In this document: positions 36,341 through 46,138 of the stretch, piece by piece
Numbering within the stretch: the first letter of the stretch is position 1
Layout: the number at the start of each line of letters is the position of its first letter
Source: Fictibacillus nanhaiensis
Lineage (GTDB): Bacteria > Bacillota > Bacilli > Bacillales > Fictibacillaceae
Direction of reading: 5' to 3'
Assembly (NCBI GenBank): GCA_016401345.1
Contig: JAEACG010000007.1
Coordinates: 79,659-143,658 of the forward strand
DNA length: 64,000 bases
Translations under genes and position numbers: made by a program
The notes under the pieces: model-generated
Databases searched by the model: none
Seen by the model: only the letters and a program-made list of their open reading frames with translations
What the model was told of the DNA's origin: nothing

Positions 36341-36374
36341 AAAACATAGGAAGCATATAATCTTCCTATGTTTT
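36341..36374 (-). terminator. Terminator of the small Lys-rich gene
   Basis: AAAACATAGGAAG / CTTCCTATGTTTT. Sister of the hairpin at 30608-30648. Confidence 0.7.
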
Positions 36375-36382
36375 CATTCCTA

Positions 36383-36532
36383 TTATTTATCTGTTTGTTT
36401 TTGCTTCTTTTTCAAAAACTCCGTGCGTAGTTTTTCAAGATGCTTCTTTTTATCAAATCTGGCAGGCGTCTGTTTCTCATGAAACTTTGTCACCGCTACC
36501 TGAGCTTTGTCATCCAATTGATATCTTCCCAA
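36383..36532 (-). CDS. Small Lys-rich protein
   Basis: 49 residues from TTG 36532, with AGGTGA (36543-36538) 5 bases upstream; a GTG at 36541 is the alternative. Sequence MGRYQLDDKAQVAVTKFHEK and then a basic helix ending KKKQKQTDK. Conserved against a decayed copy at 30655, which supports it as a real gene. Function unknown. Confidence 0.6.
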   Translation of the reverse strand: MGRYQLDDKAQVAVTKFHEKQTPARFDKKKHLEKLRTEFLKKKQKQTDK

Positions 36533-36668
36533 AATGTTCACCTACTTTTTCATCTTCAATCATCATATATACTATACCTTAGTTTGCTAAAAGAAACCTT
36601 ATAATTATTTGGAAAAAATCAACTACGAAAGATTATTGTGTCATCATTGAATATCAGATCTACCCTAT

Positions 36669-37043
36669 TTATTTATTGTATTTAAAATAATGCACAGGAC
36701 GAATTTCTATGCGCCAGCCAAACTGTTCACCTTTGCTCACTTGAGTTGTTGGATGTAAAGAAGCAAGTTGGATTGCCTCATCCATGTTTTCTGCCTCAAA
36801 AATAAAAATACTTCCTATCATTTCTTTAGTTTCTGTAAATGGCCCATCAGTTACTATTATCTTGCCGTCTACACGGCGCAAGCTTTTAGACTCTGTGTCA
36901 AGACCGGCATCAAGCAAAACCTCACCGCTATTATAAAAATTCTCAATGTGTGGTTGACATTCATTCATAATGGCTTCAATCTCTGCCCTTGGACGTGCAT
37001 CCATCTTTTCAGGGTTGTAATAGCCCATACATAAAAATATCAT
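36669..37043 (-). CDS. YCII-related (DGPF) protein
   Basis: 124 residues from ATG 37043 (GAGGAGAGAGG upstream). The TDGPF block (VDGKIIVTDGPFTETKEMIGS) is the signature of the YciI-like/DGPF family, which often acts near sigma factors or as small-molecule-binding domains. Function here unknown. Confidence 0.82.
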   Translation of the reverse strand: MIFLCMGYYNPEKMDARPRAEIEAIMNECQPHIENFYNSGEVLLDAGLDTESKSLRRVDGKIIVTDGPFTETKEMIGSIFIFEAENMDEAIQLASLHPTTQVSKGEQFGWRIEIRPVHYFKYNK

Positions 37044-37157
37044 GATCCTCTCTCCTCGATTACTCAAATTTTGTATACACTCATACGACGATCAACAATC
37101 TGTATAATCGACAAGATGTTAAAATTTTTTAAAAAACCTTTAATCTCTTATTTCAAT

Positions 37158-37195
37158 AAAAAAGAGCGCATTCCTTTAGTTAAAGAAATGCACTT
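37158..37195 (-). terminator. Terminator, repeated palindrome family
   Basis: GCGCATTCCTTT / AAAGAAATGCAC stem, A-run on the plus side, next to the AbrB-like stop. Related copies at 28277 and 55003. Confidence 0.7.
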
Positions 37196-37228
37196 GATTG
37201 CAGAGATTTTTTAATGGAGGCTTTCTTT

Positions 37229-37516
37229 TTATTTTGGAGCCAATATAATTCTTTCATCTTTCTGTTCAATAATGATCTGAAAGGTATTACAGATCAACTT
37301 CTGCCTTAATGCGTAAGGAATGGTAAGATATCCTTTATTGGAAATTATCTGTTTAAATTCTCTTTTTGAAGACTTATCAATGACAAGGATAGAATCATGA
37401 TAACAATCGATTCCTATCTCTAAACCATTATGAATGTTAAACTCTTCTCTCCAGATAACCGGTATGTACAGGTATCCTTTCTTATTTTCATAGACCTTAT
37501 TTGTGTATATAACCAA
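37229..37516 (-). CDS. AbrB/SpoVT-like DNA-binding protein
   Basis: 95 residues from TTG 37516, with GGGGTG upstream placed as in the paralogue at 867. KKGYLYIPVIWREEFNIHNGLEIG and KGYLTIPYALRQKL are the two hairpin elements. The upstream ATG at 37549 lacks a binding site. Paralogue of 867-1151. Confidence 0.75.
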   Translation of the reverse strand: MVIYTNKVYENKKGYLYIPVIWREEFNIHNGLEIGIDCYHDSILVIDKSSKREFKQIISNKGYLTIPYALRQKLICNTFQIIIEQKDERIILAPK

Positions 37517-37552
37517 GATGACACCCCCGTGATTCCTGAAAACCATCATACT

Positions 37553-37708
37553 TCATTTCACTACAGCAGTGAATGGGTCATGAGAATCAATGTATCGATA
37601 CACCGTCCTAATATTGAGCTCTAACTTCTCTGAGATTTGTTTGGCAGTGACTTTTTCACCTGACCGAAGCATCCATAAAACGGCTAGCATATTGTCGATT
37701 TTAGGCAT
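37553..37708 (-). pseudogene. Truncated HTH of a YafY/WYL-type regulator
   Basis: 51-codon ORF whose first 41 residues, MPKIDNMLAVLWMLRSGEKV then AKQISEKLELNIRTVYRYID, are the HTH_11 domain of YafY-like regulators. After YRYIDS it runs into DPFTAVVK and stops, so the WYL domain is missing. It sits directly before the AbrB-like gene. Confidence 0.7.
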
Positions 37709-37867
37709 AAGAAAACTCCACTTCTTCATAAATCATATTCTATAGATCCAATCTCTAGTATAGCTCATCACAAAAGAATATTTTCTGTATTTAGTGTTCA
37801 TTTTTAGTGTGATTTTTACATTATTAAGATTACCAATATACCTTTAACAGAGCTTAATAATAAAGAA

Positions 37868-37899
37868 GAGTTTGCAGACATATAGGTGTCTGCAAACTC
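37868..37899 (-). terminator. Terminator of SDR gene
   Basis: Perfect 13-bp stem GAGTTTGCAGACA / TGTCTGCAAACTC, 6-base loop. Confidence 0.75.
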
Positions 37900-37924
37900 A
37901 CAGAATTACTTTTAGTTATAGAAA

Positions 37925-38719
37925 TTAAAAAATAGTTGGTACCATTCCCCCATCAATACGTATGGGAGCTCCTTTAAACGCGGATGCATAGGGACTGCAT
38001 ACAAATGTAGTTAATCTACCTATTTCAGAAGGTCTGATAAATCGCTGAATTTCAGATTGAGGTAGGTTTGTAGTCATAAATTCTTTCTCTTTCTCTGAAA
38101 AATTCATGTCTTCATTTGGGTAGATCCCTTCAATGATTTGATATACATTTTCAGAGAGCGTTGGTCCTGGCATGATTGTATTAACTGTTACTTCTGTTCC
38201 TTTTGTTAATTTAGATAAGCTTTTTGACAATGATAATAGCATTGATTTTGTTGTACAATACTGAGGCATTTGTCCTGAAGGCATCATTGCTTCTTCACTC
38301 GCAATGAAGATAATGCGGCCATAATCATTGTTCAGCATTTTAGGTAAATAAAATTTAGATAATCCATTTGCAGCAAGAAAATTAGTGCGGAAATATTTTT
38401 CCCATACTTCATCGTCTACATCCTCATATTGCATGATTTCATAAATCCCCATATTGTTAACCAAAATATCAATATTGGGATATTTTTCAAACAAAGCTTC
38501 TCTCTGTTGAATATCCACTAAATCAGCTGTAGCATTTTGAGGAGATGTAGCTGGGAAATCTGATTTAATTTCATTTACAACTCGTTCTACCTCTTCATAG
38601 TTTCGTCCATTAATTAGTACATGAACACCTTCTCTAGCAAGTTCAATGGCAATTGCTTTACCGATCCCTTTCGTTGACCCAGTAACTAATGCTGTTTTAT
38701 TGTGTAATTTCATATCCAC
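37925..38719 (-). CDS. Short-chain dehydrogenase/reductase
   Basis: 264 residues. Rossmann motif TGSTKGIGKA (residues 14-23), NNMGI (NNAG variant), catalytic Ser in FIASEEAMM and Y-CTT-K (YxxxK; Tyr near 168). NAD(P)-dependent; the substrate is unknown. The start GTG at 38719 is favoured by GGGGAG 9 bases upstream; ATG at 38713 is possible. The AraC regulator lies just upstream on the same strand. Confidence 0.9.
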   Translation of the reverse strand: MDMKLHNKTALVTGSTKGIGKAIAIELAREGVHVLINGRNYEEVERVVNEIKSDFPATSPQNATADLVDIQQREALFEKYPNIDILVNNMGIYEIMQYEDVDDEVWEKYFRTNFLAANGLSKFYLPKMLNNDYGRIIFIASEEAMMPSGQMPQYCTTKSMLLSLSKSLSKLTKGTEVTVNTIMPGPTLSENVYQIIEGIYPNEDMNFSEKEKEFMTTNLPQSEIQRFIRPSEIGRLTTFVCSPYASAFKGAPIRIDGGMVPTIF

Positions 38720-38777
38720 AATTCATTTCTCCCCTGTTTTTACTTCGTGTGATAAATTATATTCTTAAAGATAGTGC

Positions 38778-39791
38778 CTATTTTAACGAGTGTGTACCTA
38801 GATGTTCATTACGCCAATTTGAAGGAGTATCACCTTCCCAAAGGCGAAAGGCACGGTAGAACGAGTTCTGGTCTTCATATCCAATCAGGAATGCCACTTC
38901 CTTAATATCGAGCGAGGGATCTGCCAAGTACTCTCTTGCCTGCTCGTGTCGCACTTGTATCAACAGATGCTTGAAGTTCGTCCCTTCTTCAGTAAGCCTG
39001 CGCTGCAAGGTACGATCGCTCATCCCCAATTCGCTAGCGACAGTCTGAATGTCAGGACGCCCTCCTGTTAAGCTCCGTTTCGTAATCCACTTAACCATCT
39101 CGGTGATTGAGCGACTGCGTTGCTGCTCGTTCAACGATTGGTCCAGTACGGGAGTCAGAATCTCCAATAACTCCGAGTTGTAAGAAGCAAAAGGAAGATC
39201 TAGATCTTCTCTATGTAACTTCAACCTGTTACAATTTGCACCGATCTGAATACGGCAGCCAAAGTAAGCTTCAAGTACCTGTACATCGCCCATAGCTTGT
39301 GTAAATTCGACGGACCTCGGCGTTAATGGTTTACCAGTGCCGCGGCGTCCTAGCTCCAGAAGAAATGCTAGCGTAAGACCAACCAGCAGGGGCGGACCAG
39401 GTTGATCGATATCCAACCAATCCAATTCGATTGTACAGTTCTCACCTTCCTCGATGATACGTAAACTTTCAGGGGGGCAAAGTTGTTTGTACCTGGCCAT
39501 TCGCTTTAGAGCGTCACGGTAGTCACGAGCGTGGTAAGTAGCTAATACGCTAGGTGGGTAATGCGCTGTTTCAAAACCGCTCATAAGCTCGATAATTCCT
39601 TTTGCATTGTCATCAATGAGATCGGAATAAGCTTGCCAGATCGCCAAATATTGGGCGGTGGTGACATCTGGTTCAGTAATAATGGTGAGCGGAAGTAGTG
39701 CTTTTCTAACCACATCGTGGGAGGCAATCCCCAATTGATTTAATCCTGTCCAAAATCCTGCCGGGATTTTTATTCGAGAATGAGACGTCAT
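38778..39791 (-). CDS. AraC-family transcriptional regulator
   Basis: 337 residues. An N-terminal arabinose-binding-like (OruR/ArgR type) domain is followed by two C-terminal HTH motifs: PDIQTVASELGMSDRTLQRRLTEEGTNFKHLL and DIKEVAFLIGYEDQNSFYRAFRLWEGDTPSNWR. It probably regulates the SDR gene 58 bases downstream. Base composition looks richer in G+C than its neighbours, which may point to acquisition. Confidence 0.88.
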   Translation of the reverse strand: MTSHSRIKIPAGFWTGLNQLGIASHDVVRKALLPLTIITEPDVTTAQYLAIWQAYSDLIDDNAKGIIELMSGFETAHYPPSVLATYHARDYRDALKRMARYKQLCPPESLRIIEEGENCTIELDWLDIDQPGPPLLVGLTLAFLLELGRRGTGKPLTPRSVEFTQAMGDVQVLEAYFGCRIQIGANCNRLKLHREDLDLPFASYNSELLEILTPVLDQSLNEQQRSRSITEMVKWITKRSLTGGRPDIQTVASELGMSDRTLQRRLTEEGTNFKHLLIQVRHEQAREYLADPSLDIKEVAFLIGYEDQNSFYRAFRLWEGDTPSNWRNEHLGTHSLK

Positions 39792-40110
39792 ACATATAGG
39801 TCCTCCCTATTACTATTTACACAATCACTATTATTGGATATGACTAGCAGTACAGTTAATACATTACCTATCCAATGTCACTCTGTAACTAGCAAAGAAC
39901 GACATTTTACTTGCTGATTACGTCGAATAAGTAGTGTTAGTATTATGTAGGATAACTTCCGTTGTATAGACTCCATAAAAACACCACACCCATTAGAGTT
40001 TTTATTATTAACCTTTTCAACAAATAGTAAGTTCTTAAAATCTTAAATGATAAATGTTGGACCTTTAAAGCCTTCAACCCTTTCTTCTGACTCATTGACT
40101 TTCTTTCAAC
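39792..40110. other. Intergenic region, no gene seen
   Basis: About 319 bases between an AraC-type regulator and an oxidoreductase, both on the minus strand. I see no open frame with a binding site and no strong hairpin; it probably contains the AraC gene promoter. Confidence 0.5.
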
Positions 40111-41103
40111 CTAAACCAATTCAGCTAGGATATGATCACAGAGTAGCATCGTACGAACATTATCACGTCCACTCGAACATGCTTCTCTATCATTTTGACA
40201 ACTCTCTATAAAATGAGCCATTTCTCCAACAAAACCACGCAAATAAAGATCCCTGTAACCTCCAGACATGGGAGATGCTGAAGGTGTATATACGGTATCA
40301 TTCTCTGCAAGTGATTTCCAAGGTAGCTGGTCAAAAGACTGGGATTTATGGACAGTAAGTGTATGTACTTCATCTGCAATCGCAAATCCGTTATCGAATG
40401 TTACTGTCACATTTTCGCTTTCCCTAGACCAAGCTGTCATTCCTGTAAAATAAAGACTACCCACGACTCCATTTTCAAATTTTAATGAAATACTCTGAGA
40501 GATAAATTCACTGTTACTGTTTTTAAAACCGGATATTTGAACAACTTCACCAAACAAAAAGCGGACTAGATCAACTATATGTATAGCAGCGAGCTTCAAA
40601 AACTGCTCATCGTCTTTACAAAACGGGGTGCTGTCTACAGCAAATCTTGCTTGAAAAGAGCGAGCTTGTCCAAGGTTACCACTATTGATTAATTCTTTTA
40701 ACTTCTGATAACAGGGCGCATAACGTTTCATAAATCCTACCATTAATATGACCCCTGCTTCCTCAGCAGCATTCGCGATTTCCTCAGCTTCATCAGCATT
40801 CATACCAAGAGGTTTATCCACATAAACATTTTTCCCCGCTCTAATACAGTCCATGACTAAAGAGAAATGATCTTCAGGTTGAGCAACTACTACAACGCCA
40901 TCACACTCTTCAGAATTGAGCATAACTTTATAATCATCATACGGTGTTCCATTGCTTCCGAAGCGTCGAAGTGCATCTTTCGAACGATTAAGATTTCTTG
41001 TAGAAATGGCTTGAATTTCAGCTCCAGCTTCAATAGCAGATGGATAAATATTTGTAGATGCATGGAACCCCGCACCTATAAAACAAAGGTTAGCTTTCTT
41101 CAC
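40111..41103 (-). CDS. Gfo/Idh/MocA-family oxidoreductase
   Basis: 330 residues. N-terminal NAD(P)-binding Rossmann (LCFIGAGFHASTNIYPSA), EDHFSLVMDCIRAGKNVYVDKPLG with the conserved EKP-type motif as DKP, and a C-terminal substrate domain (DLYLRGFVGEMAHFIE). Probable sugar or polyol dehydrogenase; substrate unknown. GTG start at 41103 behind AAGAGGAG. Confidence 0.88.
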   Translation of the reverse strand: MKKANLCFIGAGFHASTNIYPSAIEAGAEIQAISTRNLNRSKDALRRFGSNGTPYDDYKVMLNSEECDGVVVVAQPEDHFSLVMDCIRAGKNVYVDKPLGMNADEAEEIANAAEEAGVILMVGFMKRYAPCYQKLKELINSGNLGQARSFQARFAVDSTPFCKDDEQFLKLAAIHIVDLVRFLFGEVVQISGFKNSNSEFISQSISLKFENGVVGSLYFTGMTAWSRESENVTVTFDNGFAIADEVHTLTVHKSQSFDQLPWKSLAENDTVYTPSASPMSGGYRDLYLRGFVGEMAHFIESCQNDREACSSGRDNVRTMLLCDHILAELV

Positions 41104-41268
41104 TTTTCTTACTCCTCTTTATTCAAATTTATATGAAATTTAATCTTACCAAAATAGGGTTATTCAGCACATAGTAGGGTATGCTCATGTAAATTTAACA
41201 CCTGTTCAATGAATTAAAAAACCACAAAACCTTACCCGTTTGTGAAGTAAACAGACATCGTAAACAAA

Positions 41269-41715
41269 TTATAAATCCTTCTTTATAACGATTCTATTCT
41301 CATTTATGGTGTAGTTATTTTTGAGATAAAACGCTTCTGCAAGACCTCCATTAGCTGTTAATAAATAAAGGCTTGAAATGTCTCTTTTCTTTAATTCATC
41401 TTCTAAATACAGAAGAAGTTTCGAACCGTAACTTTTACCTTGGATCTGATTACTAATACAAAATTCAGCCAAATAAAAAGTGAACCCTGTATACGATTGT
41501 TTACTATTTCCGGCAATGAATCCTATTAAAGCATCGTTTTCATATAACAAATAGCCAAGACATTTAGGTGTATGCATTAAATCCGTTAGTCTTTCTTTAG
41601 CATCTCGATCTGTCCAGGTCTCATTCCATGGTTCTTTCTTAAAGAAATTTATATATAATTCAACACATTGTTCTATTCTATCAAATGTCATTGGTACAAT
41701 TGTTTCAGTCATCAT
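41269..41715 (-). CDS. GNAT N-acetyltransferase
   Basis: 148 residues from ATG 41715 (GGGAGAG upstream). YLLYENDALIGFIAG, LAEFCISNQIQGKSYGSKLLLYLEDEL (acetyl-CoA loop) and NGGLAEAFYLKNNY; resembles GNATs related to aminoglycoside 6'-acetyltransferases. Substrate not determined. Confidence 0.82.
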   Translation of the reverse strand: MMTETIVPMTFDRIEQCVELYINFFKKEPWNETWTDRDAKERLTDLMHTPKCLGYLLYENDALIGFIAGNSKQSYTGFTFYLAEFCISNQIQGKSYGSKLLLYLEDELKKRDISSLYLLTANGGLAEAFYLKNNYTINENRIVIKKDL

Positions 41716-41799
41716 AATCTCTCCCATTGACGATGTGTACATTTTATAACCTAATCAGAAATCCTTTTTGTACTCTTGAATCAATTACAAATGCACCCA

Positions 41800-42159
41800 T
41801 TAATACAAAAAGCTCCCTTTAATATAGTAAACATAAGTTAAATAACTAATTATGACTAAGGAAATGGAGCTGAGATTTATTAAACTTGAATACCCCATAT
41901 TTTTAAAAATAAGGTAGAGTAAATAGAATGAACATAGAATAATAAATTGTAAAATCAATGTTATATAAATATAAGCATGTAAAGACTCTCCAATCCCAAT
42001 AAAAATCCCTGTACCCACTAAAAAAATGCCTGATAATCCAATTATCCCAACCATATTATTTAGAGTACTTCTTTTAAATTCTACTATTTGAGCTGGAATC
42101 AATGCTATTCCTAACACCATGAAACTTATCAAAATATGAAGTATGAATACTATCAACAT
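41800..42159 (-). CDS. Small integral membrane protein
   Basis: 119 residues, four hydrophobic helices and almost no loops. No family recognised. Runs toward a 3' neighbour on the same strand. Confidence 0.55.
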   Translation of the reverse strand: MLIVFILHILISFMVLGIALIPAQIVEFKRSTLNNMVGIIGLSGIFLVGTGIFIGIGESLHAYIYITLILQFIILCSFYLLYLIFKNMGYSSLINLSSISLVIISYLTYVYYIKGSFLY

Positions 42160-42239
42160 TATATCCCCTGTCTTCTTCCAAACATCATTTTACATCCTAA
42201 TTGACTCTTTAACATATCTTGATTTTTCAGGGATTTGTA

Positions 42240-42370
42240 CTATCGATATCCTTTTATCCCGTTTTCAAATACAGCATTATCGTTATTTATTAAACAATGC
42301 AGTGTTTCATGTAAAGCAAATGGACTCTTAAAAAATGTAACATGCATAGATATCTCTGAACCGTCCTTCT
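42240..42370 (-). pseudogene. C-terminal fragment of an aminoglycoside phosphotransferase-like gene
   Basis: The minus-strand frame GSEISMHVTFFKSPFALHE to ENGIKGYR matches the end of the phosphotransferase at 31253 (GSEIAQRVTFYKSTFALQE to ENGIKEYL) at both protein and DNA level. It joins directly to the 3' end of the acetyltransferase at 42376, so the rest of that second phosphotransferase gene is gone. Confidence 0.8.
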
Positions 42371-42375
42371 TATCA

Positions 42376-42939
42376 TTACATTTTTGAGTAATCATCTTGA
42401 AGAAGCCCATAGACAGCACAATCCTTATAATGATTCTTAGCATTGCGGATCATATGTTTAATTGTACCTTCGTGTTCCATTCCAACCTTTTCCATAATTC
42501 TTCCTGAGGCTGGGTTGTCAGTATTATGAGCTGCAGAAATTTTGTGGATATTCATATCCCTAAATCCAAATTCAATGACAGTTTTCAATGCTTCAGTTCC
42601 ATACCCTTTGTTCCACCATTGATAGCCCATCAAATAACCCACTTCACAATTTTCAGTTAACTGATCAAAATTGAATAAATCAATGGCTCCGATCAACTTA
42701 CCGTTTTCTTTCAGTTCCATACCCCAATAACAAAATTCTTGAGAATCATAGTTACTTACGACTTCTTTTACTCTCTCAATTGTTTCAGATAGAGACTTGT
42801 GTGCTCCTTTAATTAAATTATCCATTACGCGTTCGTCTGAAAGCCAATGGTCAAAAATACTTTCCGCATCTTCAAGTATTATTCTTCTTAAAATTAATCG
42901 ATCCGTTTCTAATGTTGGTGTTCCTAAAAATTTTATCAC
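42376..42939 (-). CDS. GNAT N-acetyltransferase, RimJ/RimL type
   Basis: 187 residues, MIKFLGTPTLETDRLILRRI, EFCYWGMELKENGKLIGAIDL, WWNKGYGTEALKTVIEFGF and NTDNPASGRIMEKVGM. Very close paralogue of 56391-56951. Start at 42939 fits that paralogue. Substrate unknown. Confidence 0.88.
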   Translation of the reverse strand: MIKFLGTPTLETDRLILRRIILEDAESIFDHWLSDERVMDNLIKGAHKSLSETIERVKEVVSNYDSQEFCYWGMELKENGKLIGAIDLFNFDQLTENCEVGYLMGYQWWNKGYGTEALKTVIEFGFRDMNIHKISAAHNTDNPASGRIMEKVGMEHEGTIKHMIRNAKNHYKDCAVYGLLQDDYSKM

Positions 42940-43075
42940 TTGCTCACCTTACCTAATCTTATCTATTTTATAATACGATTGCTGAATAACGTAATAAGTT
43001 CAAGATGCTCATATTCAAATCCTTTCCTATTCAACGATCTGACTCTCAAAAACGAGAAAGTTTAACCTTTTCCAT

Positions 43076-43113
43076 AGAAAAACACACTGTTTATTTGAGA
43101 ATAACAGTGTGTT
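43076..43113 (-). terminator. Terminator
   Basis: AACACACTGTT / AACAGTGTGTT with an 11-base loop; TTTCTATGG follows on the minus strand. It lies after the stop of the acetyltransferase region and before the aminopeptidase. Confidence 0.7.
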
Positions 43114-43190
43114 GAGAGTGCAATTCTAGTTGTAAGCTAACATTTTAGAAAATCTTAAAATCATTTGAATTTAGAACTTCATTGCTTGAA

Positions 43191-43943
<753 letters not shown>

Positions 43944-44120
43944 TTATTATTTTTTATCATTATTCACTACATATTGTTTATAGTAACTCTACTTTCTCAA
44001 AAAATTATACGCATGTAAATTATTTGATACTCCCTTATACGCTTAATAACAAAAAGTACCTAGTGTTAGACGCGGATTTACTTACTGGCAGTTTCTACAT
44101 TAAAATGACTATCAGTAAAG

Positions 44121-44170
44121 TTGACGATAGTCTAATTAGACCTTATTATAATATACAAGTCTAATTAGAC
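44121..44170 (+). promoter_or_regulatory. Promoter with two palindromic operators of the PadR operon
   Basis: -35 TTGACG (44121-44126), 17-base spacer, -10 TATTAT (44144-44149). The perfect palindrome GTCTAATTAGAC lies in the spacer (44130-44141) and again at 44159-44170 near the start of transcription. Their 29-base spacing is close to three turns of DNA, which suits cooperative binding by the PadR protein encoded downstream. Confidence 0.75.
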
Positions 44171-44195
44171 TATTATGTAAAGGAATGAAGATGAA

Positions 44196-45038
44196 ATGAT
44201 TAAATCTTTTTTAATGTTAGGGCAATCAAATATGGCAGGTCGAGGCTTCTTGCATGAGGTAAAACCTATCTATAATGAAAAAATAAAAATGCTGCGCAAC
44301 GGACAGTGGCAAATGATGACAGAACCCATTAATTATGACCGTCCTGTTGCTGGTGTAAGTCTGGCTGCATCCTTTGCAGAAGAGTTTGCAAAAGCCAACC
44401 CACATGATGAAATTGGTTTGATTCCTTGTGCGGAAGGTGGCAGTTCTTTGGACGATTGGCATCCACAAGGTACTCTTTTTCAACATGCCTTGTCTGAAGC
44501 CCGATTTGCTCTGGAAAGCAGTCAAATTTGTGGCATACTTTGGCATCAAGGTGAAAGTGATAGCCATAATTCTCTACATGAAACGTATTACGAAAAGCTA
44601 TCTCTGATCATTGAAACTTTACGTAAAGAATTAAACCTTCAACATGTTCCATTAATGATTGGTGAGCTTGGGGATTTTTTAGGAAAAACAGGTTTTGGAA
44701 AGTACTCATCAGAGTTTCAAGAGATCAACAAACAATTACGGCGGTTTGCTCATGAGCAGCAAAATTGTTATTTTGTATCGGCAGAAGGCTTAACTCCCAA
44801 TCCGGATGGAATTCATTTAAACGCAGTTTCCCAACGAAAATTCGGTTTTCGCTATTACGCTGCATTTTCGAGAAAGTCTCATATCTTAGAGCCTCTTTCG
44901 GATGAGGATCAATCTCTAAACATAAACAATAACTATTCGAAAACGGAACAAATTTATATTCATAGTATGGATTTAGCTCTAGGTAAAATCACATACGCTG
45001 AATTTGAGTCAAATATGGCGGTGGTGATGCAATCTTGA
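44196..45038 (+). CDS. SGNH-type carbohydrate acetylesterase (SASA/DUF303)
   Basis: 280 residues. GQSNMAGRG (residues 9-17) carries the catalytic Ser11, ILWHQGESDSH holds the second block and NPDGIHLN the catalytic Asp/His. Such esterases remove acetyl groups from sialic acid or plant polysaccharide side chains. No signal peptide is visible, so it may act inside the cell. Its stop overlaps the PadR TTG by four bases. Confidence 0.85.
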   Translation: MIKSFLMLGQSNMAGRGFLHEVKPIYNEKIKMLRNGQWQMMTEPINYDRPVAGVSLAASFAEEFAKANPHDEIGLIPCAEGGSSLDDWHPQGTLFQHALSEARFALESSQICGILWHQGESDSHNSLHETYYEKLSLIIETLRKELNLQHVPLMIGELGDFLGKTGFGKYSSEFQEINKQLRRFAHEQQNCYFVSAEGLTPNPDGIHLNAVSQRKFGFRYYAAFSRKSHILEPLSDEDQSLNINNNYSKTEQIYIHSMDLALGKITYAEFESNMAVVMQS

Positions 45039-45574
45039 TTCCCTTACTAATCCTTGGCTTACTTATACAAAACCCTGGCGCTCATGGATACGAACTATTA
45101 AGTTTAATGGAAAAGCGACATTATCAATATATTGTTAACTTTACGAAAGGATCCTTTTATTACAATTTGCAACAACTTGAAGAAAAAGGTTGGATTGAAC
45201 AAACACAACACATACGTCCGAACAACGGTCGTGACATTCACACCTTTAAAATCACGTCTTTAGGCTTAGAAGAATTTGATCAATTAATGATCAAATATGG
45301 AACGAAATCCGAGTATGTAAAATTACCAATCTATGGGACGTTACTATTTACAGATGTATTCGATACAAATAAGTTATTAGAATGTATCCAATCTCAGATT
45401 GATCAGACTAAAGCCAGAATTGCTCTCCTTGATGAATACTTAGCAAACCATAAGGAACTACCTGGAAAGATTGATTACTTTCGCCGTATGAACGAAAATT
45501 CTCGTTCTCACCATTTAGTAAACTTAGAATGGTTTCAAGAAATAAAGTCAGACATAGAGAAAGCTTCTGTATAG
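45035..45574 (+). CDS. PadR-family transcriptional regulator
   Basis: 179 residues. Winged helix: LILGLLIQNPGAHGYELLSLMEKRHYQYIVNFTKGSFYYNLQQLEEKGWIEQ (residues 4-55), then a helical C-terminal half. The TTG start overlaps the esterase stop (TTGA). It likely controls its own operon through GTCTAATTAGAC. Confidence 0.88.
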   Translation: MIPLLILGLLIQNPGAHGYELLSLMEKRHYQYIVNFTKGSFYYNLQQLEEKGWIEQTQHIRPNNGRDIHTFKITSLGLEEFDQLMIKYGTKSEYVKLPIYGTLLFTDVFDTNKLLECIQSQIDQTKARIALLDEYLANHKELPGKIDYFRRMNENSRSHHLVNLEWFQEIKSDIEKASV

Positions 45575-45582
45575 ATGAAACT

Positions 45583-45629
45583 AAAATCACCCATCCAAAT
45601 TTTTAATTAAAAATGGATGGGTGATTTTT
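45583..45629. terminator. Long bidirectional terminator
   Basis: AAAATCACCCATCC / GGATGGGTGATTTT plus an AT-rich inner stem (AAATTTTT-AATT-AAAAAT), T-runs on both sides. Confidence 0.88.
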
Positions 45630-45665
45630 AGTAATCTAGCCATGAGCTGATGACAATGATTCTAA

Positions 45666-46136
45666 TCATCGTCTTCCAGCCATACACTCTACTATTTTCA
45701 GGTCTAGTGCATCCACTCTACCAATCTGTTCTTTCATATCCCAAAGCATGATCATTGTTGTTTCTGCATTCTCTACAAACGGCTGCAATTGTGCGACCTC
45801 AGAAAAATACACAGGATTTCCTTTAATAGATCCATTCCCTACAAGTTTTGAAGTAACTAAACCTACTAAACTCAGTCCTGTCACACTTTGTCCTGTTTCT
45901 TCATATAGCTCTCTAATGGCACATTCTTTTGGTGTTTCACCCACTTCTCTTTTTCCTGCTGGCAGCTCCCACTGTCGCCGTAAAGAGTTAAAGCCCATAA
46001 GGAATTTGCCCTCACATTTAATTACAGCAAACGATCCTGAAAGTGGACCGAAATCCTCAAGCTTTTCTTCCGTCACGTAAATAAAATCCACAAACTCATA
46101 CCCGTTAGGATCTCTAGACTCGTAAACTACTTTCAC
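45666..46136 (-). CDS. Nudix hydrolase
   Basis: 156 residues. Nudix box ELPAGKREVGETPKECAIRELYEETGQSV at about 57-85 is complete. Preceding ligand FGPLSGSFAVIKCEGKFLM resembles ADP-ribose pyrophosphatase-type Nudix proteins. Two bases after the nucleotidyltransferase gene; last in a five-gene run. Confidence 0.85.
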   Translation of the reverse strand: MKVVYESRDPNGYEFVDFIYVTEEKLEDFGPLSGSFAVIKCEGKFLMGFNSLRRQWELPAGKREVGETPKECAIRELYEETGQSVTGLSLVGLVTSKLVGNGSIKGNPVYFSEVAQLQPFVENAETTMIMLWDMKEQIGRVDALDLKIVECMAGRR

Positions 46137-46138
46137 TT

